In this document: positions 40,669 to 51,000 of the stretch, in pieces
Layout of the letters: every line of letters begins with the position of its first letter
Position numbering within the stretch: position 1 is the stretch's first letter
Origin: Lepidostoma basale
Lineage: Eukaryota; Arthropoda; Insecta; Trichoptera; Lepidostomatidae
Length of the DNA stretch: 64,000 nt
Reading direction: 5' to 3'
NCBI GenBank assembly: GCA_022606425.2
Contig: JAHDVF020000211.1
Span: 3,224,001-3,288,000 of the forward strand
The notes under the pieces: generated by a model
Database searches by the model: none
The model's input: the letters and a program-made list of their open reading frames with translations, nothing else
Told to the model about the DNA's origin: nothing
Program-made: the position numbers and the translations under genes

Positions 40669-41169
40669 CGAAGCATATTTTTACGAGTCGTTTTTTTTTT
40701 TAAGAATAACACTAAAGATTTAATTTTTAAATTAAAGATTTAAAAATTAAATGATATTACAATTTATTTTACAATCTTTAATATGAATAGAAAATAGATT
40801 ATTATTATGAAGAAGGAATCTGGTCGTTCTATCCTCTAGACCACCACCCGATGACATTTTTGTGATATTATTCTGGTACGAACTTGAACTTGAACTTGGA
40901 TCTTCTGGCTTACAGAGGTTCAGATCTTGTGATTATTCCTCTTATGTCTGTTGGGAACGTTGTTAGAAAGGTGATTTGGTGGGTTTCATGCGGGAACTTG
41001 TTATCATTACATATATTGATAATAGAAAATTCATAATAAAATACACAACACAATATACGAGTACACTAGCCATAAACACATTTTTTTGTAATTTTAGAAA
41101 TACTAGTGCAACGTGTATAAGTATACATATGAACATATAGTTCAATGTTATCGATGCTTAGATAACCCA
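40669..41169. repeat. Repeat G (reverse) and unassigned DNA
   Basis: 40880-40950 holds ACTTGAACTTGGATCTTCTG, GCTTACAGAGGTTCAG and ATTCCTCTTATGTCTG, the reverse of repeat G. The rest is AT-rich with nothing recognised. Confidence 0.5.
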
Positions 41170-41400
41170 TTGTTTAGGTAATCCATTGTTATGGCGAAAA
41201 ACACTATGATACTTCAACATTATTAACTGTTGAATTTCGATCACTGTAATAATATCACAATTTATTTATTAATAGTATTTTTTAACACTGGATGATGCCA
41301 ACATTGATGTTGGTGAAACAACTGTCGCGATAACTTCGTAAAAATTTTAAAAATAAATTGTGATATTATAACCGTGTTCCAAATTAAACAATTAATAGTG
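41170..41400. mobile_element. Fold-back element (CCAAC family)
   Basis: TATCACAATTTATTTATTAA ... and AAAATAAATTGTGATATTAT are inverted. The core 41289-41326 holds TGGATGA-T-GCCAAC...GTTGGT-GAAAC-AACTGTC. Confidence 0.75.
41290..41326 (+). ncRNA. Degenerate hammerhead-like motif
   Basis: Stem II CCAAC/GTTGG and GAAAC...GTC are kept, but the first core block reads TGGATGA rather than CTGATGA. Confidence 0.3.
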
Positions 41401-42165
41401 TTATCATTCTATTTCTGCTACAATCTACGTGTGATAATAAGTGCGCAAATCTACCTGCAGACAATGTGTTAAGCCCCGTTAATAACTGAATTTGGAAATT
41501 TGGAAAATTTTGTAGAATTAAAAATTGTTGACACAAAAATATATTTCAAAAAGAAAATGAAAACAAAACAATAATCTCTCTCTACACTCTCCTAGCCGAC
41601 ATAACTACTGAAGATCTACAATAACACTACAGAAGTTTCCTATAAAAAAAAACTAAAAATGAAAATATATCTAAAATAGGTACGCTTAATTTTATTCAAT
41701 TCAATAACAAAATTGAAAAGAATCAACTATTATTTTCTAAGACACAAATAATTAGTTCCAATTGATTGTGTTTCAAAAAAATTAATAAATAATACAAATC
41801 TAATAAAAAAAACGTTTCGTCTATCTTTTCCTAATTACCCATGCGTTCAAATCACTCACGTTCTAGGGTGGATTCGATACTTTGGTTTTTCGGGGATGCG
41901 CGTAGTTCGAAATTCAAATTTTAAAATCAGGAATTATTATAAAGATTAGTTCCATTTTCAATTACATTATTATTGGTCCAGTTAATCGCAGCAGTTCCCG
42001 ATTGTCCCACGACAGGCCTAATTTGTCAAAATTAAATAAAATTCGTCCATTAAATAGTATTGAAATAAACCGATATTAATATAATAATAATACTTACTAA
42101 TTTTATTATGATTTACAAATTTTTATGTTTGTTTGGGTTATGGGTTATGCTCGTATAATATAGCG
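41401..42165. other. No gene seen
   Basis: AT-rich, no open frame of note and no recognised repeat. It could be unique intergenic DNA. Confidence 0.5.
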
Positions 42166-42358
42166 ACTCACGCCGATGAGTTAGGCAGAGAGAATAGACT
42201 GCCACACTGTTCTTTCTTGACATACTTCTCTCACTTCGTCATCTTCATACTTCGTCTCACGCACGCACGTCGACTTCTCCGACTACCCACGTGGTCGATA
42301 TTTGACGTTTGATTAATTTGATCGTGCCAGGTTTTCCTCGGACTTCCTCTATTTATTT
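42166..42358 (-). mobile_element. LINE-A 3' end (1 of 3 in tandem)
   Basis: Minus strand NRGSPRKTWHDQINQ-like, RRACVRRSMKMTK and end GGCGTGAGTC. Confidence 0.7.
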
Positions 42359-42419
42359 AATTTTATGATTTTTATTGTACGAATATATTTATAAAATACG
42401 AAAAAACTACAAAAAAATC

Positions 42420-42565
42420 AACCACATAGTCGTTTCCTCTGAGAGGTAGGTAGAGAAAATGGACCAGCATACTGTCCTGAAATAACTCTAGAGCGTCTTC
42501 TACATGCATACACCGTGACATGCCGGCTCGTCGATTTCTCCGACTTCCGAAATGCCCGCATATAG
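42420..42565 (-). mobile_element. LINE-A 3' end (2 of 3)
   Basis: AGIFGSRRNRRAGMSRCMHV, EDALELFQDS-like with an end block TCTCAGAGGAAACGACT. Confidence 0.7.
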
Positions 42566-42577
42566 TTAAACTAAATA

Positions 42578-43062
42578 AATAGTCTCCCCGGAGGGGTAGG
42601 CAGAAAGAATGGACCGCCACACTGTTTTGTCCTGACACACTTCTCTCGCTTCCTCTACATTCATATATCTTATCATGCACGCCCGTCAATTTCTCCGACT
42701 CCTCGCGTGACTAATATTTAATACTTGATTGATTCGTTCGTGCCAAGTTTTCCTCGGCCTTCCTCTATTTCTAGCTCCGTTCACGTCGTTTACATATACT
42801 TTCTTCACCATTCTGTCTTCACTCATTCTTTCTATGTGTCCAAACCATCTTCAAGACACTTTCATTATTTTATTCATAACACTTTCATTCGCACCGCATT
42901 TACTTCTTATATGGTACTTGCATCTGACACTCTATCATATACCAATTTACTACACGTTCGTCTTAGAGATCTCATTTCTACTGCATTTATTCTACTTTCA
43001 TCCTTCTTTTGCCAGTTCCATGCTTCACTTCCATACATAAGGGTCGGCATAAGAACACCATT
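42578..43062 (-). mobile_element. LINE-A (3 of 3), longest
   Basis: Minus strand LMPTLMYGSEAWNWQKKDES, RINAVEMRSLRRTCSKLVYD, then frameshifted to the RMSEDRMVKKVYVNDVNGAR region and SAYPSGE end without tail. Confidence 0.82.
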
Positions 43063-43285
43063 ATGCTTACAGCTTCGAAGAGATGGGCATCTCATTACCC
43101 ATTTCTTTAAATTAATCAGGGGAAATTTCGAGAACTCGGCCGTGCTAGAGGATGTTGGTCTTTTTGAAGTGATAGATTTCTCTGACAGCGACAGCACAGA
43201 TTGTTTTACCTACCGGCCACCAGAACCAAATCTCATATCTACTGCCAGAATAAACACAAGTAGAAGCACACATATAGGTAATAAT
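43062..43285 (+). mobile_element. LINE-E fragment
   Basis: LQLRRDGHLITHFFKLIRGN, FENSAVLEDVGLFEVIDFSD, SDSTDCFTYRPPEPNLISTA. Directly fused to the LINE-A 5' end, creating a 202-codon mosaic frame that is not a gene. Confidence 0.75.
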
Positions 43286-43339
43286 AAAGAAATATTGTAT
43301 CAATTATTTTTTTGTTTTCATTACTTTATTTAATTTTAT

Positions 43340-43382
43340 GGAACCAACCGGTTTCGCTCAGCCGGAGCTTCGTCGGGATTAC
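43340..43382 (-). repeat. Half of the CTGACGA fold-back family
   Basis: Minus strand CCGACGAAGCTCCGGCTGAGC then GAAACCGGTTGG; relative of 53005-53290. Confidence 0.5.
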
Positions 43383-43404
43383 AAAAACCCTTTTTTTTTT
43401 ACAT

Positions 43405-43745
43405 TTGTTGTTATTTACAGTTTCTTAAACAATGATAAAAAACTACATATTTTAAAAAAATACGAATAAAAACATCAGTTTTATAATGAGTTATCAAATA
43501 TTTTTAATATTTTAGAGAGGTGAAAAATGTCTCACCCATAAATTATAAGAAAACTCTTAGAAAACATCTGTTGCTAATATTTATTATAATTTTCTATGCA
43601 AAAAATAATAAATAAATATAATGTTTATTGTAATACATGATGATGCCAACATTGGTTGGCGAAACAGCTATCGCGACAATTACTTTAAGATTAAATAAAT
43701 AAATTGTGATATTTAACAGTGTTCCAAATTAACCCTTAATAGTTT
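43405..43745. mobile_element. MITE H remnant and fold-back remnant (CCAAC family)
   Basis: 43410-43444 is a copy of the dispersed 30-bp motif; 43446-43590 is a worn MITE H; 43605-43745 holds ATGATGA-T-GCCAAC-ATTG-GTTGGC-GAAAC-AGCTATC at 43637-43671, related to 41170-41400. Confidence 0.6.
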
Positions 43746-44540
43746 AAAAAATTACTTTTCTGATAATGAATGGAGAATTATTGCGCTTTTTATGCGTTGT
43801 ACAGAATAACTGTACATTATAATGAATACAACAAACTGTAGAACTGTCTTAGTATATTTATTAGAATGTAAATTAATACATACTCGTATAACTTTTGACT
43901 CGACTTCCTGATACATTTTTAAAGTTGTGTAATTAACATAAATAAACACTAAAATTTAATATTTATGTATCCTTTTATTGTGCACTTTGAAGGTTAAGAA
44001 TTTAAACAAACAACGACCCATGCCTGTAACAGAACATACACATACATACACAACTTCTATACTTAGCTACGTACGCGGTGAAAATTCCATTGTTGAATGG
44101 TGCCTTCGTGAACAAACAACGTAAACATTGTAACCACTTTAATTTACACTAAAATGACTCCATAACGCCATTGCTTAGTCTAATTTATAAAGTTTTTGTG
44201 AACTAAAACAATTATGGCTTTGTATCGCGTGCGAGCGAGAGCTGGGCTTTATTAAAACATACAAAATTCATGTTGTGTTGGGACTCGGTCGGTAACGTTA
44301 TTTATGATGTAATCTTCTTATAAAGGGTTCTGATCTTAGCTAATAATTGTTTTATATGAACGTCAAAAGATGACACTAAAAAATTAAACAGTTTGCTTTG
44401 TATTTAATTATTAGGTGTAGAAAATACTCCGAATTTACGTAATAGGAGGATCAGGCTAAACATTATTAATTCACGTTACTCGTACTAGGTATATAGCTTA
44501 CATATATTTTTACGAGTTTGTATAAATTTGATTGGAGTTA
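43746..44540. other. No gene seen
   Basis: Mostly AT-rich. No exon-like segment and no repeat that I recognise. Confidence 0.5.
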
Positions 44541-45050
44541 AAACTAACTAACTAACCATCACGCCGTCTACCCGGAGGGGTAGGCAGAAAGAATGGAACG
44601 CCATACTGCTCTATCCTGACATACTTCTCTCGCTTCCTCTACATTCATACATATTTTCATGCACGCACGTCGATTTCTCCGACTCCTCACGTGACTGACA
44701 TTATATAATTGATTGATTTGATCGTGTCCTGTTTTCCTTGGCCTTCCTTTATTTCTAGCTCTGTTCACGTCGTTTAAATATACTTTCTTTACCATTGTGC
44801 CTTCACTCATTCTTTCCATGTGTCCAACCCTTTCATTATTTTGTTCATAACACTTCAATTCGTACCGCATTCACTTTTTTATACTTGCATTTGACATTCT
44901 ATCATATACAGATTTATCACACATTCGTCTTAGAAATCTCATATCTACTGCATTTATTCTACTTTCATCCTTCTTTTGCCAGTTCCGTGCTTCACTTATA
45001 CATAAGGGTCGGCAAAAGAACACCAATATGCACTGCCATCTTAAAGGCTA
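44541..45050 (-). mobile_element. LINE-A, third sequence variant
   Basis: Minus strand: AVHIGVLLPTLMYK-like, MRFLRRMCDKSVYDRMSNAS, LKCYEQNNERVGHMERMSEG, TMVKKVYLNDVNRARNKGRP, RRACMKICMNVEEAREVCQD, LSAYPSG, GTTA tail. A deletion removes the GSLRWF block. Confidence 0.85.
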
Positions 45051-45164
45051 GCATTATGCAAAATTAAAACTAAAGGCTAGCAAAAGCACTAGTTAAGAAT
45101 ACAAATAAGAAAAAAATACCTACATTAAAAAATATACAAAATAAAATTATCAACATCGATGGTT

Positions 45165-45440
45165 TCATCATCAGTTCTTCGTTCCCGACATTCACAACTC
45201 TTTATCCCTCGCCACTTATGCCACTTTTTATGACATCGAACCATCTTACTTGTTATCTGCCCGGGTATCTGTGGCCAGTTCTCTTTCTCTGGTCCACCGA
45301 ACATCCGTTGTCGTTTCTATATGGCCTGCCCAATTCCACTTTAAAGAAGCTATTTTGCACGCCACAACTTTGGTATTTTATGTGATCCATTCATTTCGTT
45401 TCCTGTCTCCCAGACAGCATCCTTTTCCCCATTTCCTGCT
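45165..45440 (-). mobile_element. LINE-B-like fragment
   Basis: Minus strand LGDRKRNEWIT, TKVVACKIASLKWNWAGHIE, TTTDVRWTREREL, the WNWAGH block of RTE-type LINEs, then frameshifts. Confidence 0.65.
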
Positions 45441-45507
45441 GGGTTATTCACTTACTTAATTTCTATGGCCACGAAACTGCGTCGAAAAAGAGATTTTAGT
45501 CCCAGTA

Positions 45508-46593
45508 GGGGAGATGTAGGTAATGGGAGTCACTTAAGCGAGAATTGAAAAAAAAAAAAAACTATTAGTTAACTATTTATTGCTTAAGCCTTATTATAAA
45601 CTTTAGTTATTAAACTATTAATTGAGATCACCTTTAATCACTTTGGCTTTTTACTTTTGGAACAATAATCATTTAAAAAAAAAACAGGTTTGACCACCAT
45701 TGCCCACATCGGTTGGCAATGGTGATCAGTATGTTGGCAATGGGGGTCAACACAAATCGTACACATTATTGCAAGCTGAGTCCCACCCAGTGCAATCTGA
45801 ATGAGCCCAAAGCCCACATGAAGTGCATCGGAACCACATCTCATTATCTCGCCCGAATTCGCCGCATACAAGACATTGGTTGTCAGAATCTTCTGCATCA
45901 TCGTTTTTGTCGTCCTGGTACAAATCATCAGTGTTCATATCTGACGCTGAAGTATTGTTCGATTCCTGCAGAATTTTCTTCTTTATCTATTTTCTTCGCG
46001 TGCCTCTTCTGAAGACTCGAAAATGGGATGTTCATTGTTTTAGCGGCTTTTCTTATTGAATAACCTTGTTCATCGATGAGCTCCACGGCCTTTTTCAGGT
46101 TAGCTATAGACCAGTTAGCCTTATTTGTCTTTCTAGGACGAACGTTCGGTATCTACAAACCAAAAATAAGATTATTTTATCGAAGACAGGAAATGTTAAC
46201 AATAAGGGTCACCTGACTCCGATTGCCTACATCGGTAAAAAAGAGAAAAAACCTGCCTTGACATAAAAGTAAAAGTGATAGTGGTAAAATGAGTTTGAAA
46301 TCACGATCTAAAATGCTATAGTCATTACATATCACAAGCGCAAAAAGAAACACTCAGTAGTTTGATCCTTACCTTCGGATTTGTCCACTCGAAAAATTAG
46401 ATCAGAAGGGCCCGAAAACTTGTTACGTCTACCACTCTCTAGCACGTGATGCGAACTGAGTAAGCTGCCTACCGCGGATGCTATCGGCAAACAGCTAGCG
46501 TATAACGTCACTGAAACCGCCATCACGCGTATTGTTTTCGAATTAAAGGGGTGACTCCCATTGCCAACTGACTCCCATTGCCTACATCTCCCC
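45508..46593 (-). mobile_element. pogo/Jerky-like DNA transposon, internally deleted
   Basis: TA flanks both ends (45506-45507 and 46594-46595). Just inside, GGGGAGATGTAGG(T/C)AATG then GGAGTCA are inverted. Subterminal copies of GGCAATGGG occur near both ends. The element holds two pieces of a transposase gene (next entry) but no DDE domain; 1086 bp. Confidence 0.75.
45747..46153 (-). pseudogene. pogo/Jerky-like transposase: HTH domain fused to PHD-like finger
   Basis: On the minus strand a TTTGGTTTGTAG acceptor-like site precedes IPNVRPRKTNKANWSIANLK, KAVELIDEQGYSIRKAAKTM, NIPFSSLQKRHAKK, a psq/CENP-B-type helix-turn-helix that would bind the terminal repeats. About 25 residues later, in another frame, follows NTDDLYQDDKNDDAEDSDNQ, CLVCGEFGRDNEMWFRCTSC, GLWAHSDCTGWDSACNNVYD, LC, a PHD-like zinc finger (C-C-C-C-H-C spacing) found at the C-terminus of this transposase type. 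The DDE catalytic domain that belongs between them is gone, and the two parts are out of frame, so it is dead unless splicing joins them. Family assignment is from memory of Jerky-like transposases. Confidence 0.65.
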
Positions 46594-46597
46594 TATT

Positions 46598-48032
46598 GGC
46601 CGAGTATGGAGTAAGCACAAACCTGATAAGAGCGCTTGCTTCCCTTTATGAAGGAAGCACCGCATGTGTCAGAGCAAACGGGGCTATCACTTCATGGTTT
46701 GATATCACAAAAGGTGTCAAACAGGGTTGTGTAATGTCCTCGTGGTTGTTTAATCTATACATGGACAAGTGTATGAAAGAATTAGATGGCATAAACGCTG
46801 GTGCGAAAATGAACGACGTGTCCATCAGCTGTTTGCTATATGCAGCCGACGCTGTTTTAATCGCTGACAGCATGGACGATCTACAAGTCCTAGTGTCAAG
46901 AATGTACGAATTATGCAAGAAGTATGACCTTGTGATGAACGTGTCAAAGTCTAAAGTTATGGTATTTGAAAAGGAAGAATGTATGACAGATTGTGCCATA
47001 AGTGCGGACGGTGAGAAATTAGAGCAAGTTACCGAATTTGTTTACCTGGGAAGCATGTTTACAAGAGATGGAAAAATGGAAAAAAGATATCGGAAGAAGC
47101 GTTGGAGCTGGAAACAAAATAAATGGTGCACTCAAAGTCATTTCCGCAAATAGAAATACGAGTATATCCACTGAAGCAAAGATGGCAGTGCACAATGGAG
47201 TTCTAGCCCCGACCCTTATACATGGAAGTGAAGCTAGGATTTGGCAGAAGAAGGATGAAAGTAGGATAAGTGCCGTAGAAATTAGATCACTAAGAAAAAT
47301 GTGCGGAAAAACAATGTATGATAGAATATCTAATGATGAAGTATAAAAAAGAAATGTAAGGCGGATGAATGCGTGATAAATAAAATTAAGAAAGGGTCGC
47401 TAAGATGGTTTGGACATATGGAACGAATGGATGAGGGAAAAATGGTTGAAAAGATATATACAAGTAGTATGAATGGGAAAATTAGTCGAGGAAGGCCTGG
47501 AATGGAAGGATGGCATGACCAAATTAATCAATTACTGAAAGGCGGCCATGTTCGAAGTAGGAACAATCGACGAGCGTGCATGTCACGATCAGTGGCGGTA
47601 CTCCCATAGAAGCCCAGAAGCCAGGCTTGCGTAAGAAATTTTGAATCAAAACCCCCAAATCTAAGTAATCATGCCTCCGCACAAACCAACAACCCTAAGC
47701 GAAAATCATACCCCTAGACAAACGAGCGGAGGGAGCCCTCTATGTCTCGGCCATATTAAAAACCAACAACCCACCAAATCATCTTGTAACAATGTTCCCA
47801 TCAGACGTATGAGGAAAAGCTGAGTGCTTCACAAGAGCTGAACCTATATAAGTCAGAAGAGGTTTTTATTCAAACTTCCTTTCGCAATCCGGGCTTCTGG
47901 GCTTCTATGAGAGTACCACCACTGGTCACGATGTGTGAATGTAGAAGAGGCGCGAGTATTATACCAGGATATAACAATGTGGCGATCCATCCTCTCCGCC
48001 TACCCCTCCGGAGAAACGGCGTGATAGTTAGT
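46598..48032 (+). mobile_element. LINE-A, longest copy, with reverse transcriptase part and hAT insert
   Basis: The frame to 47153 has LAEYGVSTNLIRALASLYEG, motif GVKQGCVMSSWLFNLYMDKC and the catalytic region LLYAADAVLIADSMDDLQVL, then VTEFVYLGSMFTRDGKMEKR. After a frameshift, ISTEAKMAVHNGVLAPTLIH, CGKTMYDRISNDEV, stop, INKIKKGSLRWFGHMERMDE and QINQLLKGGHVRSRNNRRAC follow to 47589. A hAT MITE interrupts, then SRCVNVEEARVLYQDITMWR and SAYPSGETA to the tail. The expected YADD box reads YAAD: the first catalytic aspartate is alanine. Endonuclease domain absent. Confidence 0.88.
47590..47924. mobile_element. hAT-type MITE with 8-bp target duplication
   Basis: GTCACGAT occurs at 47582-47589 and 47925-47932. 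The ends CAGTGGCGGTACTCCCATAG and CTATGAGAGTACCACCACTG are inverted, continuing as AAGCCCAGAAGCC / GGCTTCTGGGCTT. The 8-bp duplication and CAGTG start fit hAT. Interior 47650-47870 is repeat G. 335 bp; removing it restores the LINE-A frame RRACMSRCVNVEEAR. Confidence 0.88.
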
Positions 48033-48694
48033 AAGTAGATTCTTTGTTGTTCTTTAAGAGTCATTCCACGTACTGGCTTACGATAGTATACGTATTATAA
48101 ATTTGGTGTCCCTGGTTAAAGCTTGAACTATTAGAATGTCTTTAAGTTTTTTAAGTGATTAAATAATTATTTTTACAGGGGTAATGAAGAGACATATAAA
48201 TAATGTTTATAATGTTCTTATCTTATATTTTAAATACTCCAAATTTTTAAATACTGTGTTGTATTTGTTCTTCTGCTTTTGAAACCAAATAATGCTAAGA
48301 TGCGCTATAATACAATAGTAAGTGGGTGAGCAGGAATAAACTGGTTATTCGTCGCCAGACAGTATGTAACATTAAAACAGTATGCGTGTTTTGAAACTGG
48401 TTGTAATATTTTATTCATCTTACATAAACTTGATAAAAATATGTGACTTTGGTGTCTACCGAGTCACGGAATTCAAGACGAGATGTCCATGGTCGAAATT
48501 ATTAAAAATGTTGTTGTGAAAATCTCATATGTGCGTGATAATCATTGGAAAAACAGGTTAACACTTATGTATCAAGTATGCCCATAAAATATTTCATGTA
48601 TTAAATATTTATATATTTAATGACGTAAAACGTTGAAATAAACGTAAGTGCCGTAAAAAAATACGAAAAATATTTAAATAAGCTATTTCAAAGT
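48033..48694. other. No gene seen
   Basis: AT-rich, no recognised element. Confidence 0.5.
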
Positions 48695-48838
48695 CAAGAA
48701 TCAATTGTATCTCAATAGAGACGAAGATCCAAATTGGAAACAGAATATGGTTGATCGAGGTGTTAACAGGACTTATGACCTATCATTGGTTGGGTTAAGC
48801 GCACGCTTTATGCAATACAACATCTCCATTCCACCTTT
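48695..48838 (+). mobile_element. Family I fold-back element, single arm
   Basis: GAATCAATTGTATCTCAATAG ... GGTTGGGTTAAGCGCACGC; the second arm is absent, replaced by LINE-A. Confidence 0.75.
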
Positions 48839-48973
48839 TTTCTTAGAAATTAGATCTCTTAGACGAGAGTATGCTAAATCTGTATATGATAGAATAAATA
48901 ATGCAAATATAAGAAGTGAATGCGGTGCGAATGAATGTGTTATGAACAGAATAATAAAACGGTCGTTAAGATG

Positions 48974-49055
48974 CCTATTTTGCCTCCCTAGAACGGGTTA
49001 CCTCAGTTGGGAGATATTAAAACTATGTACTTGGTAAATGATTAATAAATAAATA
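48974..49055 (+). mobile_element. 82-bp LINE 3' end inserted in LINE-A
   Basis: Flanked by AAGATG (48968-48973 and 49056-49061). It ends in ATTAATAAATAAATAA, a jockey/R1-like TAAA tail, after LPRTGYLSWEILKLCTW. Confidence 0.65.
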
Positions 49056-49282
49056 AAGATGGTTTGGACACCTGGAAAGATTGAATGAAAACAGAATGTT
49101 GAAGAAGGTTTATGTAAACGACGTGAACGGAGATAGAAATATGTGAAGGCCGAGGAAAACGTGGCACGTTCAAATCAATCAAATATTAAATGTCAGTCAC
49201 GTGAGGAGTTGAAGAAATCGATTTTCGTGTATGACACGATGTATGAATGTAGAGGAAGCGATATACATATATCAGTGTGACG

Positions 49283-49622
49283 AATGTAAGGACCATACAA
49301 GTTTTGAGGACTTCCGAAATGAAGACACTGAGGACGATAGCAGGCAAAACACTGAGGGATCAGAATAAGAGAGATATGTGAGGTTGTGGATATTATAAGA
49401 CGGAGCAGACAGCGAAAAAGGAACTGGTACGGTCATTTTCAAAGAATGGATACCACCAGACTCCCCTATATTGCATTGCATAATCAACCTCATGGGACTC
49501 GTCCTCGTGGAAGACCTCCTAAAAGATGCAAGGACAGCTGGGAATCTACCTCACAGGAGGAGCAACTCTCTGGAGAATAGACCACATAGGTCTACAATAA
49601 GGAAGAAGTAGAAGAAAAATAT
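49283..49622 (+). mobile_element. LINE-C inserted in LINE-A
   Basis: GTGTGACG at 49275-49282 and 49623-49630 flanks it. Contents: KVLRTSEMKTLRTIAGKTLR-like, REICEVVDIIRRSRQRKRNW, MDTTRLPYIALHNQPHGTRP, RPPKRCKDSWESTSQEEQ, then AGAAGAAAAAT tail. Confidence 0.85.
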
Positions 49623-49671
49623 GTGTGACGGTCCATTATTTGTCCATTTATTTTCATGGTTAGTTTATTCA

Positions 49672-49815
49672 AGAATACAGATGTTTCAATTAGTATTCGT
49701 TATTATATTTTATGGGAATGACATGTTTCATGAACATGACATGACATTTAACATTGCCTTAGAGGGGCGAAACATGTCATTCCATTAAAATATAATAATT
49801 TCATAAAAATTCATA
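49672..49815. mobile_element. MITE H copy
   Basis: GGGAATGACATGTTTC and GGGGCGAAACATGTCATTCC flank a short diverged centre; outer arms are worn. Confidence 0.75.
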
Positions 49816-49869
49816 AAAAATAATACGATTTTGACTATATATGTCGTTCCTCGAAAGAAAAATAATTTC

Positions 49870-49932
49870 TCCTTGATGTAACTCACACCCGCAACCTAGA
49901 CGCTTTTACCGAGTAAGCAACAGCTCGATAAT
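49870..49932 (-). mobile_element. Possible second tRNA-derived SINE head
   Basis: Minus strand GAGCTGTTGCTTACTCGG then TAAAAGCG resembles a tRNA A-box arm, and GGTTGCGGGTGTGAGTT a degenerate B box. Only the head is present. Confidence 0.35.
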
Positions 49933-50339
49933 TATTTCAAGGCTGAATCAAAATGCGCTTAATTTACAAGATTGAGTAATAAAATCATAATTCAACACAT
50001 GTTTCCTTCCATATACATATATATTAAGACATTACATACGTATTTTCCACATGTTCTGGTAACTGAGACGAATCAGGACATCACAAAACATGTGGTCGAA
50101 TGCTTCACGACTTAAAAAAGTTATCATTGTATATCATATTCGCCTGCAAATGTTTCTTTTGAAGATTTGTATTATAGAATCATTAATCAAAGTAAACTTT
50201 TTTTCTTTCAAATGTGTTATTACACGCAGAGATCAAATGCCAAATCGAAATTACAGGCACGCTCGTCTAACGTTCACAATTATTGTGATCGATATTTGCC
50301 AAAACATGATTTAAAAGTCTACCCATTCATATACCTGTA
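49933..50339. other. No gene seen
   Basis: AT-rich; small open frames lack any recognised domain. Confidence 0.45.
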
Positions 50340-50545
50340 TACGATTGAAAACGTCTGTTTTCTAGAATTGTTATTATATTTTATGCGAATGACATGTTTC
50401 GCCATGCTAAGGAATTAACAAATGTCTCATCAATCAGCTGCTCAAAAATGCCTCGCTTAAAACATTATCAAACGTTTTTTAGCAGCTAATCTAAGACATT
50501 TGATATTGCTTTAGCAAGACGAAACTTGTAATTTTTTATTTATTT
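50340..50545. mobile_element. MITE H copy, longer variant
   Basis: ACGATTGAAAACGTCTGTTT to GAATGACATGTTTCGCC on the left; AAGACGAAACTTGTAA on the right. The centre holds its own inverted repeat CATTATCAAACGTTTTT / CAGCTAATC. Confidence 0.75.
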
Positions 50546-50557
50546 ATTATTTTTTTA

Positions 50558-50776
50558 TGTATACAACAGGTCGTTTGAAGCCTATTACTGTATACAATTT
50601 ATTTTTTAGCTATTATATTGATTCTCGTGACATGTGATAGGTAGCCAATCTATCGCCATTTTACTGTCACGTGAATTCTACACCAGATCAAAGACAGTGT
50701 GAAAATCACACTGCCATCGCCGGGAATCGAACTAGGGACCTTCGGTATGGAAGTCGGAGCTTTTACCACTCTGCCA
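50558..50776 (-). mobile_element. tRNA-derived SINE inserted in MITE H cluster
   Basis: Minus strand from GGCAGAGTGGTAAAAG (A box) through GTTCGATTCC (B box) and CAGTGTGATTTTCACACTG to TTGTATACAT. The two MITE H halves on either side may once have been continuous. Confidence 0.88.
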
Positions 50777-50785
50777 TTACATATT

Positions 50786-51000
50786 ATAACGAATACGAAT
50801 GAAAACGTCTGTTTTCTATTGTAGAAGTTATATTATATTTTATGCAAATGACATGTTTCCCTATTCTGGAATACTCAAATGTCTTTAATCGGCTGCTCAA
50901 AAACGCATAGCCTAAGGCATTATCAAATGTTTTTGAGCAGCTAATTTAAAACATTTGATATTGCCTTAGCTAGGCGAAATTCGTTATTCCATTTACCTAT
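50786..51000. mobile_element. MITE H copy
   Basis: ACGAATGAAAACGTCTGTTT ... CAAATGACATGTTTCCC and GCTAGGCGAAATTCG; centre with TCAAATG inverted repeats. Confidence 0.75.

Larger units (their letters stand above)
48843..49680 (+). mobile_element. LINE-A with two nested insertions
   Basis: Pieces 48843-48973 (IRSLRREYAKSVYDRINNAN, CGANECVMNRIIKRSLR), 49056-49282 (RWFGHLERLNENRM-like to RSEEIDFRV-like) and 49623-49680 (VTVHYLS-like) form one LINE-A when two inserts with their own target duplications are removed. Confidence 0.8.

Noticed and set aside
42725..43333. 202-codon open frame as a host protein
   Set aside because: It runs antisense through LINE-A and then sense through LINE-E; it is a mosaic of two retroelements.
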